Positions 24,379 to 32,110 of a stretch of DNA of 43,938 nucleotides are shown here, piece after piece. Within the stretch, counting starts at the first letter, position 1. Every line of letters begins with the position of its first letter. Source of the stretch: an uncultured Bacteroidota bacterium (lineage in GTDB: Bacteria; Bacteroidota; Bacteroidia; Chitinophagales; Chitinophagaceae); the NCBI GenBank assembly GCA_903881585.1, contig CAIRTW010000021.1, positions 1 to 43,938 on the forward strand, given 5' to 3'. The notes under the pieces were generated by a model, which had not been told where the DNA came from, did not search any database, and saw only the letters and a list, made by a program, of their open reading frames with translations. Both the position numbers and the translations under genes were made by a program.

Positions 24379-25626
24379 CTATATAAATGCAACAGAGAAG
24401 ATGTGCCTTTCATTGGTATGTTCGTACCTGACGGCATAGCCGGCGGTATCGCATATTTGTTTTACAATAGATAGCCCGAGGCCGGTGCCCTCCTGCGAGT
24501 TCCCATTTCTGTAAAATGGCGTGAAGACTTTTTCAATATCCAGCTTTCCGGTATTCGATGGGTTTATTATACTCAAAGTGTTGTAGTGCAGCACGATATT
24601 AACCGCGCCTCCTGGCTTGTTATATTTTAGTGCATTATTAATGAGATTATTAATCAGTATGTCGGCCAGGTGGTGGTGAAACAGGATGGTAGTTGGCGTT
24701 AAAGTCGTCATCACCGCAATACCCAGGTTTTCTGCGATATCCGCGTATTCTGCACACTTCTCTGCAACTATTTTATCTATCTCCACTTGCTCGTTCAGTA
24801 CAAATTGTTTGTTCTCAACCTTCGTCAGCAGTAACAGAGACTGGTGCAGCCGTGACATCCGTTGCACAGACATCTCAATGTCGGCAATAGCTTGCGCATT
24901 GTTCTTCAGGACTTCTTCATTCTGTATCAGCATGTCCAGTTTCAACCTCATAATTGCCAGTGGAGTTTGCATTTCATGCGCTGCCTGCCCTGTGAAGTTC
25001 TTGAGCACACCATAGTCGCGCTGCACGCGTGCTATCATCTCCGTCATGCTTTGATTTAGCAGGGAAAACTCTTCAATTTCTCCCGCTTCAAATGCGGGAG
25101 TGGTCAGGTCAGTTACGTCATAGGTTTTTACCTTGGCTATCGTTTGGTAAAATGGCTGCCATAGCTTTCGTAACACTGTTCTGTTTATCAAGTATCCAGC
25201 CAGCAATATCAGGCCTATCATCGCAATAGTGATGCCAATGATCACTTGTAGCAATGCTTCGGTTGCTTCGGTGGGTATGGCAACTTTTACAAGAGTCACC
25301 TTGCCTTGTGTGGAGACAGTAAAATGTATCTCGCGGAAATCTTCTTCCACGCCGCCATACTTATTTTCGCCCGACAGGTAGCTGGTTTTAACCTCGGAAC
25401 CTGCTGGCTCGTAAAAAGTGTATTCGTTTTTTGTAGGGATGACCTCTGGCAGTGAATGGTGCAGGGTTACGTATGCAGTTATTTCGTCCCTTTCCGAGCG
25501 AAGTTCTCCATCTAGTTCACGGATGAGGATGAAGTTTAGCAAAAAATAGAAACAGCAACTGCCAACGATAAATATCGAAATGGTAGCCGCAATGTTCAGC
25601 CGGTTATATTTTTCTAGTAGTTTCAA
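24379..25626 (-). CDS. Sensor histidine kinase
   Basis: The 415-residue kinase has a typical transmembrane sensor plan: TM1 about 11-35, a periplasmic sensor of roughly 85 residues (40-123), TM2 about 125-147, a HAMP-like linker, HisKA with phospho-acceptor His217 in GQAAHEMQTPLAIM, N box INNLINNALKYN, and G2 box GTGLGLSIVK. Its start overlaps the response-regulator stop by 4 bp, so the two form a cognate pair. The extracytoplasmic position of the sensor fits detection of a periplasmic signal such as a metal or the state of the upstream PepSY-like or YncE-like proteins; that link is inference. Confidence 0.93.
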   Translation of the reverse strand: MKLLEKYNRLNIAATISIFIVGSCCFYFLLNFILIRELDGELRSERDEITAYVTLHHSLPEVIPTKNEYTFYEPAGSEVKTSYLSGENKYGGVEEDFREIHFTVSTQGKVTLVKVAIPTEATEALLQVIIGITIAMIGLILLAGYLINRTVLRKLWQPFYQTIAKVKTYDVTDLTTPAFEAGEIEEFSLLNQSMTEMIARVQRDYGVLKNFTGQAAHEMQTPLAIMRLKLDMLIQNEEVLKNNAQAIADIEMSVQRMSRLHQSLLLLTKVENKQFVLNEQVEIDKIVAEKCAEYADIAENLGIAVMTTLTPTTILFHHHLADILINNLINNALKYNKPGGAVNIVLHYNTLSIINPSNTGKLDIEKVFTPFYRNGNSQEGTGLGLSIVKQICDTAGYAVRYEHTNERHIFSVAFI

Positions 25627-26300
25627 TGGTTGAAAAATTTGTACCCCATTCCATAAATGCTGTGGATATAGTCCCTGGCACCTGCATGGGATATTTTTTT
25701 CCGCAGGTTTTTTACATGGGCATAAAGGAAATCATAATTGTCAGCTACATCCATATCATCACCCCAAAGGTGCTCGGCAATAGTATTCTTAGATAAGACC
25801 CTGTTTTTATTGATGATGAGGTATATCAGCAATTCGTATTCCTTCCGTGTCAGTATCAGATCCTTATTATGGACCATTACCGTCTTACCTTCTGTATCTA
25901 TTGTTATTTCCTCAAACACCAGTTGGTTATTGCCCTGCTGGTTCTTTCGCCTGAGTATTGCCGCTATTCTAACACTTAGCTCAGACAAGTGAAATGGTTT
26001 GGTAAGGTAGTCGTCTGCACCAAGTTTCAGGCCGGTTATCTTATCATCGAGCTCATTTCGCGCGGAGATAATAATCACGCCATCCGTTTTTTTTGCCTCC
26101 TGTAAAGACTGCAATATTTTTAGTCCGTCACCATCAGGCAACATAATGTCCAGCACTATACAGTCATACTGGTACAGATCAGTTTTTTCCAACGCGCTTC
26201 GGTAGCTGCTGACAGACTCGCAGAGATATTGCTGCGAGGAAAGGTACTCAACCATGCTCCTGTTCAACACCGGCTCATCTTCTACAATAAGGATCTTCAT
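25623..26300 (-). CDS. OmpR/PhoB-family response regulator
   Basis: The 225-residue regulator has a receiver domain with the acidic pocket (VEDEP), phospho-acceptor Asp51 (VLDIMLPDGDG) and Lys101 (YLTKPF), and a C-terminal winged helix from about 128 (LTRKEYELLIYLI, then HVKNLRKKI and IHSIYGMGYKF). It should bind DNA as a dimer and activate or repress the operon. Its 5' end lies 8 bp after the YncE-like gene. Start ATG with the usual MKILIVEDEP N-terminus. Confidence 0.95.
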   Translation of the reverse strand: MKILIVEDEPVLNRSMVEYLSSQQYLCESVSSYRSALEKTDLYQYDCIVLDIMLPDGDGLKILQSLQEAKKTDGVIIISARNELDDKITGLKLGADDYLTKPFHLSELSVRIAAILRRKNQQGNNQLVFEEITIDTEGKTVMVHNKDLILTRKEYELLIYLIINKNRVLSKNTIAEHLWGDDMDVADNYDFLYAHVKNLRKKISHAGARDYIHSIYGMGYKFFNH

Positions 26301-26308
26301 CGGGGCCG

Positions 26309-27328
26309 TTATTTTCCAACTACCAATACCTGGAATGAGCCTGGCACGATACCCGGCCTTCTATGCTCCTTTTCTGCTGGGTCTGCCGGAAGAAAATCAG
26401 CCGTAGGTAGGTACACGCGGTGTGTCTTTTCATCAACTGCTATAGTGCGTGCGCCTTTTTTTGTCACCGCATTCTCCACTACCGAAAATTCTTTTGCTGA
26501 TTTTTCATGGATCACCGTCAGCGTTCCTTCCCCGTTCGAGCTGAAAACATTTTTCAGTTCTGCATCAAACGCCACACCATCGCAGCCATCGCCTATTGGC
26601 AGTTCTTTCACCACCTTGCCGTTCTCAGCGTTCATCACAATAAGCAACTTGTTATCGCAGCCAGCAAACAATCTCTTTGTCTTCACATCTATTGCCAGCC
26701 CAGAAGGTTCTTTGCCATTACCTATTTTCCAGCGGTTGGTAACCGTATATGTTTTCATATTTACAACAGCTATTTCGCTCTTGTCTTCTATATTGATGTA
26801 TAGGTTTCCAGCTTCATCACTAACAGCAGTCTCCGGCTTGCCACCCAGCGATACTGTTTTTACAACTTCATTGGTAGCCGGGTCTATTACAGAAAGGTCT
26901 TTGCTGCGGCCATTGCAGGTATATACCTTCTTAGAGAAGGGATCATACATAATTGCATCGGGGTTTTCACCTGTCTTTATTTGCGCCAGCACGGCGTTTG
27001 TGTTTATGTCAAATACCGTCACCGTGTTCAGGCGGCCATTGCTGGTAAAGCCTTTCTTAAATTCCGGTGCGAAAGCAATGCCATGCACACCTGTCGTGTT
27101 AGGAATTACACCCAGGGAGTCGCCTGTGTTCTGGTTCAGTATATTCACCTGTGAACTGTGAGATACATATATGTTGCCGTTCACCGGGCTCACCGCTATA
27201 TAATCCCACCCGCCGGGGCTGGCTATGTGAAAGGTATTAATAACGTGGTATCCTGTAGGCTGGGTAAATGCTGTGTTACAAACTGCGCAGGCTACTAATG
27301 CGGCGCCGATAAAATTGAAGTATCTCAT
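26309..27328 (-). CDS. YncE-like seven-bladed beta-propeller protein
   Basis: The 339-residue secreted protein has a signal peptide ending near TAFTQP and repeating YVTN-type blades (for example GNIYVSHSSQVNILNQNTGD, KVYTCNGRSKDLSVIDPATN, and TKRLFAGCDNKLLIVMN). This repeat is typical of YncE/cytochrome-D1-like propellers. The protein is periplasmic. In E. coli yncE neighbours the TonB receptor gene yncD, and the same partnership is seen here within one operon. Binding partner unknown. It begins 1 bp after the PepSY-like gene and ends 8 bp before the response regulator. Confidence 0.88.
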   Translation of the reverse strand: MRYFNFIGAALVACAVCNTAFTQPTGYHVINTFHIASPGGWDYIAVSPVNGNIYVSHSSQVNILNQNTGDSLGVIPNTTGVHGIAFAPEFKKGFTSNGRLNTVTVFDINTNAVLAQIKTGENPDAIMYDPFSKKVYTCNGRSKDLSVIDPATNEVVKTVSLGGKPETAVSDEAGNLYINIEDKSEIAVVNMKTYTVTNRWKIGNGKEPSGLAIDVKTKRLFAGCDNKLLIVMNAENGKVVKELPIGDGCDGVAFDAELKNVFSSNGEGTLTVIHEKSAKEFSVVENAVTKKGARTIAVDEKTHRVYLPTADFLPADPAEKEHRRPGIVPGSFQVLVVGK

Positions 27329-27329
27329 T

Positions 27330-27755
27330 TTAGTCTTTTTGCGTTTTTATAAATTTACCGTGTTCATCAAAAATAACATCCGTTCCCTTTACTTCGGCTT
27401 CATAGCGGGTTTCGCCGTTTGCCATTTTTAGTTTTGCGGCTTCTTTTACTTTTTCTCCTTTATAGTTCCGGGCAAGGTATGTTGCAGCCGATGCAGGCAG
27501 CGCACCTATTTCAATCGCATTTTCTGTTTCCAGCCATGCGCCGGCCGGATCAAATGTAGCAGACATTTTTTTGTCACCCTGTCGGAAATTTGCTTCAAAG
27601 TTGCCGTTTTCTTTTTCCCATTTCGCATCCTTTACGTCTGCAAAGCTTTTGGCGAATGTAGCCTTAACGGTTGCCGGAACTTTCGATGCATCTATCTTCT
27701 GGGCAAATGCAGGCATTGATAAGAACATTAAACCGGGAATGATCATTTTTTTCAT
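27330..27755 (-). CDS. PepSY-like periplasmic protein, first gene of the operon
   Basis: The 141-residue product starts at ATG 27755, after a clear SD (AAAAGGAG, 5 bp before). An upstream longer frame to 27812 would place the signal peptide internally. The signal peptide is MKKMIIPGLMFLSMPAFAQ, cleaved after Ala-Phe-Ala-Gln. The mature part has two PepSY_like repeats: VPATVKATFAKSFADVKDAKWEKENGNFEANF, split here as KDAKWEKENGNFEANFRQGD with FDPAGAWLET, and a second YLARNYKGEKVKEAAK with TDVIFDEHGKFI. Such proteins often accompany two-component systems in Bacteroidota, where they may modulate the sensor. Role here unknown. Confidence 0.82.
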   Translation of the reverse strand: MKKMIIPGLMFLSMPAFAQKIDASKVPATVKATFAKSFADVKDAKWEKENGNFEANFRQGDKKMSATFDPAGAWLETENAIEIGALPASAATYLARNYKGEKVKEAAKLKMANGETRYEAEVKGTDVIFDEHGKFIKTQKD

Positions 27756-27784
27756 ACAGCTCCTTTTAAAATTGAGATTCAAGG

Positions 27785-27792
27785 CAAATGTA
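27785..27792 (-). promoter_or_regulatory. -7 element of the PepSY-YncE-TCS-TonB receptor operon
   Basis: TACATTTG matches TAnnTTTG; the transcript leader would be about 25 nt. It overlaps a short dyad GGCAA-6 nt-TTGCC at 27783-27798, a possible regulator site. The -33 region at the right distance is TTTC-like and weak, as expected if activation is needed. Confidence 0.45.
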
Positions 27793-27907
27793 CTTGCCAA
27801 ATCTGTAGGCATTCTGAAGAAACATAAATTTATTCGATCGGGTATGCCATTTATTCCCCGCCATAAGTGGTATAAAAAAGGTAGTTACGGCGGCTAATAA
27901 TTAAACG

Positions 27908-29629
27908 CTAGTGGGCATTCCCCTCACTTTTCCGCACATCTATTACCTTCACCTGTACCTTAACGACGCCATTATATTCGTTCTCTTCAATATTGTAAAC
28001 CATATCAAAAGGGCCATTGCGCACTATCTCATACTTATCCCCAATGCCAAATCCAATGCCTTCAATAATAGACCCGTTTTTCTGGTGGGCTACAATACGC
28101 AGGTGCATCTCCTTCACCATGCTTGATGAGCCCTGGTAGTCATACAGTCCGCGCGTCACAAAAACTGGTCTCATGTTAGCAGGGCCAAATGGTTCCAGTT
28201 GTTTCAGCAAATTGTAAAATGCCGGCTTCACTAACGAGAGCGGTATATCTGCATCTATTACTATTTCAGGTATCTGCTGCTCAGGCGTAATTGTGGAAGC
28301 CACTATTTTTTCAAATGCTGCAATGAAGTCTTCCACGCGGTTTTCGGCCATTGTCATACCGGCTGCATAAAAATGCCCGCCATAGTTTTCCAGCAGGTGG
28401 CGGCACTCATGTATGGCTTCATAGATATTGAAACCCGATACAGAACGCGCAGACCCGGTGGCTTTGCCATTGGCGCTGGTAAGCATTATGGTAGGCCGGA
28501 AATAATGATCTATGAGCCGCGATGCTACAATGCCTACCACACCCTTATGCCAGTGCGGCCGGTACAGCACGGTCGATTTACGCTGTTGCAATTCTATGTT
28601 GCCATCCAGTATCGCCAGCGCCTCTTCCGTGGTGCTTTTGTCCACCTCCTTGCGGTCATCATTATCAGAGTGCAGCGCCGCGGCAAGTGATTGTATTTTT
28701 TCCGGGTCGGTCTCTATAAAAAACTCCACAGCTTTGCGGGCATCGTCCATTCTCCCCGCAGCATTTACGCGTGGGCCTATTACAAATACCAGATCAGTAA
28801 TGGACAATGATTTCGTTACGCCGCCCAGTTCTTTAAGTGTAGAGATAGCAAGACAAGGAGATTCATTAATTCTTTTTACGCCGTAATGTGCCAGTATGCG
28901 GTTCTCACCATCTATGGGCACTATATCGGCAGCAATGCTGGTAGCTACAAGGTCCAGGTAGCAGTACACTTCTTCTGCAGGCATCTTCCAGTGCATCGCC
29001 AACGCCTGTGCTAGTTTGAAGCCTATACCGCAGCCACTTAGTTCCTTGTAGGGGTATTTACAATCTACCTGTTTCGGGTTCAGGATAGCAAATGCAGGTG
29101 GTATATTAGCATCGGGAAGGTGATGGTCGCAAACGATCACATCTATTCCCAGCGACTGCGCATAAGTGATCATCTCCACAGACTTGATACCGCAGTCCAG
29201 CGTTATCAGCAGCGTGTAGCCATTGCCATGTGCAAAGTCAATGCCTTGTTTGGATATTCCATATCCCTCGCGGTACCGATGGGGGATGTAATAGGCGAGC
29301 TCACCGCTGTATTTTTTTTTCAGGAAGGAATATATCAGGGAAACAGCCGTTGTACCATCCACATCATAATCTCCATACACCATTATGCGCTCATGCCATT
29401 CTATCCCTTCGCTTATCCGCTCCACTGCTTTCTTCATTCCCTTCATCAGGAAGGGGTCGTGCATTTGTGATAATTGCGGGCGGAAAAACAATTTTGCACT
29501 CGCATAATCTTTAATGCCACGTAGCGCCAGTATCCTGCATATAGCAGGGTTCACCTTCAGTTCTTCGCTCAGCCTCGTTACTATTGCTTCATCTGCCGGT
29601 CTTAACGTCCATCTCTTTTCAGGCTTCAT
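27908..29629 (-). CDS. recJ: Single-stranded-DNA exonuclease RecJ
   Basis: The 573-residue protein has DHH-superfamily motifs: YGDYDVDGTTA (85-95), DCGIKS, CDHHLPD with DHH at 168-170, and GPRVNAAGRM with the DHHA1 region. The C-terminal OB-type RecJ domain is at about 440-570. RecJ is the 5'-to-3' ssDNA exonuclease of recombination and repair. The start at 29629 (MKPEKRWTLR) is preferred to the extension at 29656, which would lie inside the KMO gene; it overlaps the KMO stop by 11 bp. Length is usual for the family in this phylum. Confidence 0.96.
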   Translation of the reverse strand: MKPEKRWTLRPADEAIVTRLSEELKVNPAICRILALRGIKDYASAKLFFRPQLSQMHDPFLMKGMKKAVERISEGIEWHERIMVYGDYDVDGTTAVSLIYSFLKKKYSGELAYYIPHRYREGYGISKQGIDFAHGNGYTLLITLDCGIKSVEMITYAQSLGIDVIVCDHHLPDANIPPAFAILNPKQVDCKYPYKELSGCGIGFKLAQALAMHWKMPAEEVYCYLDLVATSIAADIVPIDGENRILAHYGVKRINESPCLAISTLKELGGVTKSLSITDLVFVIGPRVNAAGRMDDARKAVEFFIETDPEKIQSLAAALHSDNDDRKEVDKSTTEEALAILDGNIELQQRKSTVLYRPHWHKGVVGIVASRLIDHYFRPTIMLTSANGKATGSARSVSGFNIYEAIHECRHLLENYGGHFYAAGMTMAENRVEDFIAAFEKIVASTITPEQQIPEIVIDADIPLSLVKPAFYNLLKQLEPFGPANMRPVFVTRGLYDYQGSSSMVKEMHLRIVAHQKNGSIIEGIGFGIGDKYEIVRNGPFDMVYNIEENEYNGVVKVQVKVIDVRKSEGNAH

Positions 29630-30995
29630 TTCCAAAATCCAGTTGCTGCACCGCATTGTTATACTCCGTTACCCATTTGCCCAGCGACTCTGTAAACCCG
29701 CCATTTTCCACATTCACAAAAAAATCGCCTTCGGTCATTATTCGCTGCAGCAGTTTGTCCTGCGCCTGTATGCACTGCATGGCGGTATTGTATGGCGTAT
29801 GGCTGAACGAGACCATTTCATATACCGACACAAACTGCTCGGGATAACGCTTGCCCAACTCTTTCTCTATTTTCTTCCGCTCCAGAAACATGGGGTCGGC
29901 AACCTTATCACGCATCTCTGTAAAATTAAGGAGCGCGAGCTGTGCCACCGCATCACCATTCGGCTTCCTTTTCTGTTCGTATGCTTTAAGTATCGCGTTC
30001 CAGTCCTCATCGTGCTGATCCAACAAGGAAGACAGCACAGTCACATCCTCAAACCCTGCATTCATGCCTTGCCCGTAAAACGGCACAATGGCATGGGCAG
30101 CATCGCCTATCAGCGCACTCTTGTTTTTATAATGCCATGGGAAGATATGCGTGGTAATGAGTGAAGAAGTAGGGTTGGTAAAAAAATCATCCAGCAGGCC
30201 CGGCATCAGCGCTTTTGCATCGGCAAACTGTTTGTCGAATAGCTCAGTTACATCTTCTCTGCTATTCAATTTATCAAAAGCCACTTCCCCTTCAAAAGGC
30301 ATGAATAGGGTGCAGGTAAAAGTGCCATCGGTATTAGGCAGCGCAATCATCATATACTTGCCGCGCGGCCATATATGCAGCGCGTTTTTTTCCATTACCC
30401 ACTCTCCGTTCTTACCCGGCAATATACAGAGCTCTTTATAGCCATACTCCAGGTACATCTGCTGGCAGTTCACCCTGTTCATATGGGTATAGCTTTCGCG
30501 CAATGCTGAGAATGCACCATCGGCGCCAAACAAAAGATCGGCATGTACTATTTTCTCTTTGTGGTCGTGATGAAAATGAACATGGTTATTCTCTACGTGT
30601 ACGTTTGTGCAGCGGTGTTCAAAGTGAATGTTCACGCCCTCCTGCTCAGCGAGCGTCATTAGCTTTTTATTCAGCTCACCACGACTCACTGAGTATATCG
30701 CTTCGTTGTTTTTGCCGTATGGCTGAAAAGCCGTTTGCCCATCAGCCTGGTGCAAGTAGCGCCCATACATGGGTATTGCGATTGGTTCCATTTCCTCCTT
30801 TAACCCCGCCAGTTCCAGCGCCTTCCAGCCGCGTGCGCTCATCGCCAGGTTTATAGATTTGCCAGCCGATATTGTCGCATCACGCATATCGGGGCGGCGC
30901 TCATAAATAGATACTTCGTGCCCGCGCTTGCGGAGAATGATAGACAACAACGAACCAACCAGCCCTGCGCCCAATATTGTAACATGCCTTGACAT
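29619..30995 (-). CDS. kmo: Kynurenine 3-monooxygenase (FAD-dependent)
   Basis: The 458-residue flavoprotein hydroxylates L-kynurenine to 3-hydroxykynurenine with NADPH and O2, part of tryptophan breakdown and NAD synthesis. Class A monooxygenase signatures: GAGLVGS (dinucleotide fold, 9-15), the DG motif in LFGADGAFSALRE, and the GD motif GDAAHAIVPFYGQGMNAGFED. KMO-like segments are AGKSINLAMSARG and HIWPRGKYMMIALPN. No C-terminal membrane helix is seen, unlike eukaryotic enzymes. Start at 30995 (MSRHVTILGAG). No kynureninase or dioxygenase is in the window, and the neighbour downstream is recJ. Confidence 0.9.
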   Translation of the reverse strand: MSRHVTILGAGLVGSLLSIILRKRGHEVSIYERRPDMRDATISAGKSINLAMSARGWKALELAGLKEEMEPIAIPMYGRYLHQADGQTAFQPYGKNNEAIYSVSRGELNKKLMTLAEQEGVNIHFEHRCTNVHVENNHVHFHHDHKEKIVHADLLFGADGAFSALRESYTHMNRVNCQQMYLEYGYKELCILPGKNGEWVMEKNALHIWPRGKYMMIALPNTDGTFTCTLFMPFEGEVAFDKLNSREDVTELFDKQFADAKALMPGLLDDFFTNPTSSLITTHIFPWHYKNKSALIGDAAHAIVPFYGQGMNAGFEDVTVLSSLLDQHDEDWNAILKAYEQKRKPNGDAVAQLALLNFTEMRDKVADPMFLERKKIEKELGKRYPEQFVSVYEMVSFSHTPYNTAMQCIQAQDKLLQRIMTEGDFFVNVENGGFTESLGKWVTEYNNAVQQLDFGNEA

Positions 30996-31048
30996 AATAT
31001 TCAGAAACTTAGTAAGGGGCAAATTACTGAATTATCAGGCAATGCGAC

Positions 31049-31069
31049 AATGATTATGATCATATCATT
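31049..31069. promoter_or_regulatory. Imperfect palindrome between divergent kmo and a lipoprotein gene
   Basis: The core TATGATCATA is a perfect 10-bp palindrome. It extends to AATGA on the left and TCATT on the right with one bulged base, and further to ACAAT and ATTGT arms. It lies 54 bp before the kmo start and 43 bp before the lipoprotein start. A candidate operator for either gene. Confidence 0.4.
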
Positions 31070-31111
31070 ATTGTGGCCATTTAAAGAAGGTTATACCTAT
31101 ATTTACCCTCT

Positions 31112-31903
31112 ATGAAACGTAAGTTTATCCGGGAGTATTCACTATTTGTATTGGTTCTTTTAATAGCCTGCTCAGCATGTTTCCATGCTGAAAATGAAGT
31201 CACGAAAATATTGCCCTTTAACTATAACACGCCTAACGTTCATGTATTCTCAGTAAAAGCGACGACTGCGAATCATTGTTTGTTATACGCAGATACCCTG
31301 GGGTTTGTGTGTACAAACGGAGCCGACCCGTTAAATAATGGCTTTACAAAAACGAGCTGGGTGTTTTTAAGTACATCAGGAAAGGATCATTATGTTCTTA
31401 ATCCAAATAAATATAGCAATTCATGGGATGGTACGCTTTGTTCTCCGGACAGTTTGTTTATGCACCCTCTCCGGAACGGCCAGTACCGTATTTTAGAAAT
31501 TTCCTCTTATCCGTTTCTGCTTTTCCCTCTGTACGTTGGGAAAAAATGGGATTGGCAAATCAATGTCGGTGGACAATGGAGCCCAAATAAATCCCTGGCA
31601 TGGAGCGGGGATGAGCTGTTCACTTCAAAGTATGAAGTTACAGACACTCCTTCAGTGCGCATGCCGTTCGGGAATGTTAGCTGCTATCATATACATGCCG
31701 CCAATAGCTCCAAATTCGGAATATCTTCAGCAGAATTTTACTACAGTTTTAAATATGGCTTTGTAAAAATGGACTACCACCCACTAGACAGCACAGAAAT
31801 TGCATTTGATCTTCTAACAATAACAAATGACCCTGCGTTATTTAAATCTATCATCCCAAATTACCAGGAAGGGCAGGAATTCATGGACCTGATGAAAAAA
31901 TGA
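31112..31903 (+). CDS. Lipoprotein of unknown function
   Basis: The 263-residue product has a signal peptide MKRKFIREYSLFVLVLLIACSAC with lipobox IACSAC (Cys20 or Cys23). The mature part is beta-rich with aromatic clusters (PFLLFPLYVGKKWDWQINVGG, written here in part as KKWDWQINVGG). No family was recognised. It has four to five scattered cysteines and is presumably anchored in the outer membrane or its inner face. TATATTTA at 31098-31105 is a near-match to the -7 element. It stands alone, divergent from kmo. Confidence 0.75.
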   Translation: MKRKFIREYSLFVLVLLIACSACFHAENEVTKILPFNYNTPNVHVFSVKATTANHCLLYADTLGFVCTNGADPLNNGFTKTSWVFLSTSGKDHYVLNPNKYSNSWDGTLCSPDSLFMHPLRNGQYRILEISSYPFLLFPLYVGKKWDWQINVGGQWSPNKSLAWSGDELFTSKYEVTDTPSVRMPFGNVSCYHIHAANSSKFGISSAEFYYSFKYGFVKMDYHPLDSTEIAFDLLTITNDPALFKSIIPNYQEGQEFMDLMKK

Positions 31904-32110
31904 TTTTCTCATAGCAGGGGATTTTACCAGCTTACCGATAAGGTCCATTATTTCTTTGGGGGGCGATCTCTTTGGCTTAGTAAAAAGCAATATAGTAAAC
32001 GATGCACGGTGCACCTACCCCACGCAATATCCATAACTTGCTATTAACTTAAAATATTTGTCACTTTAGAAGATCTGCAATATTTTAGTGTAGTATTCAA
32101 ACACATTCTT

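Noticed and set aside
26229-27161. + strand ORF of 310 codons
   Set aside because: Antisense to the YncE-like gene and regulator, low-complexity Ser/Phe/Thr composition, no motif.
31904-32110. Possible small RNA or promoter in the 207-bp gap
   Set aside because: Neither a TAnnTTTG match with a -33 partner nor a stable hairpin was found.
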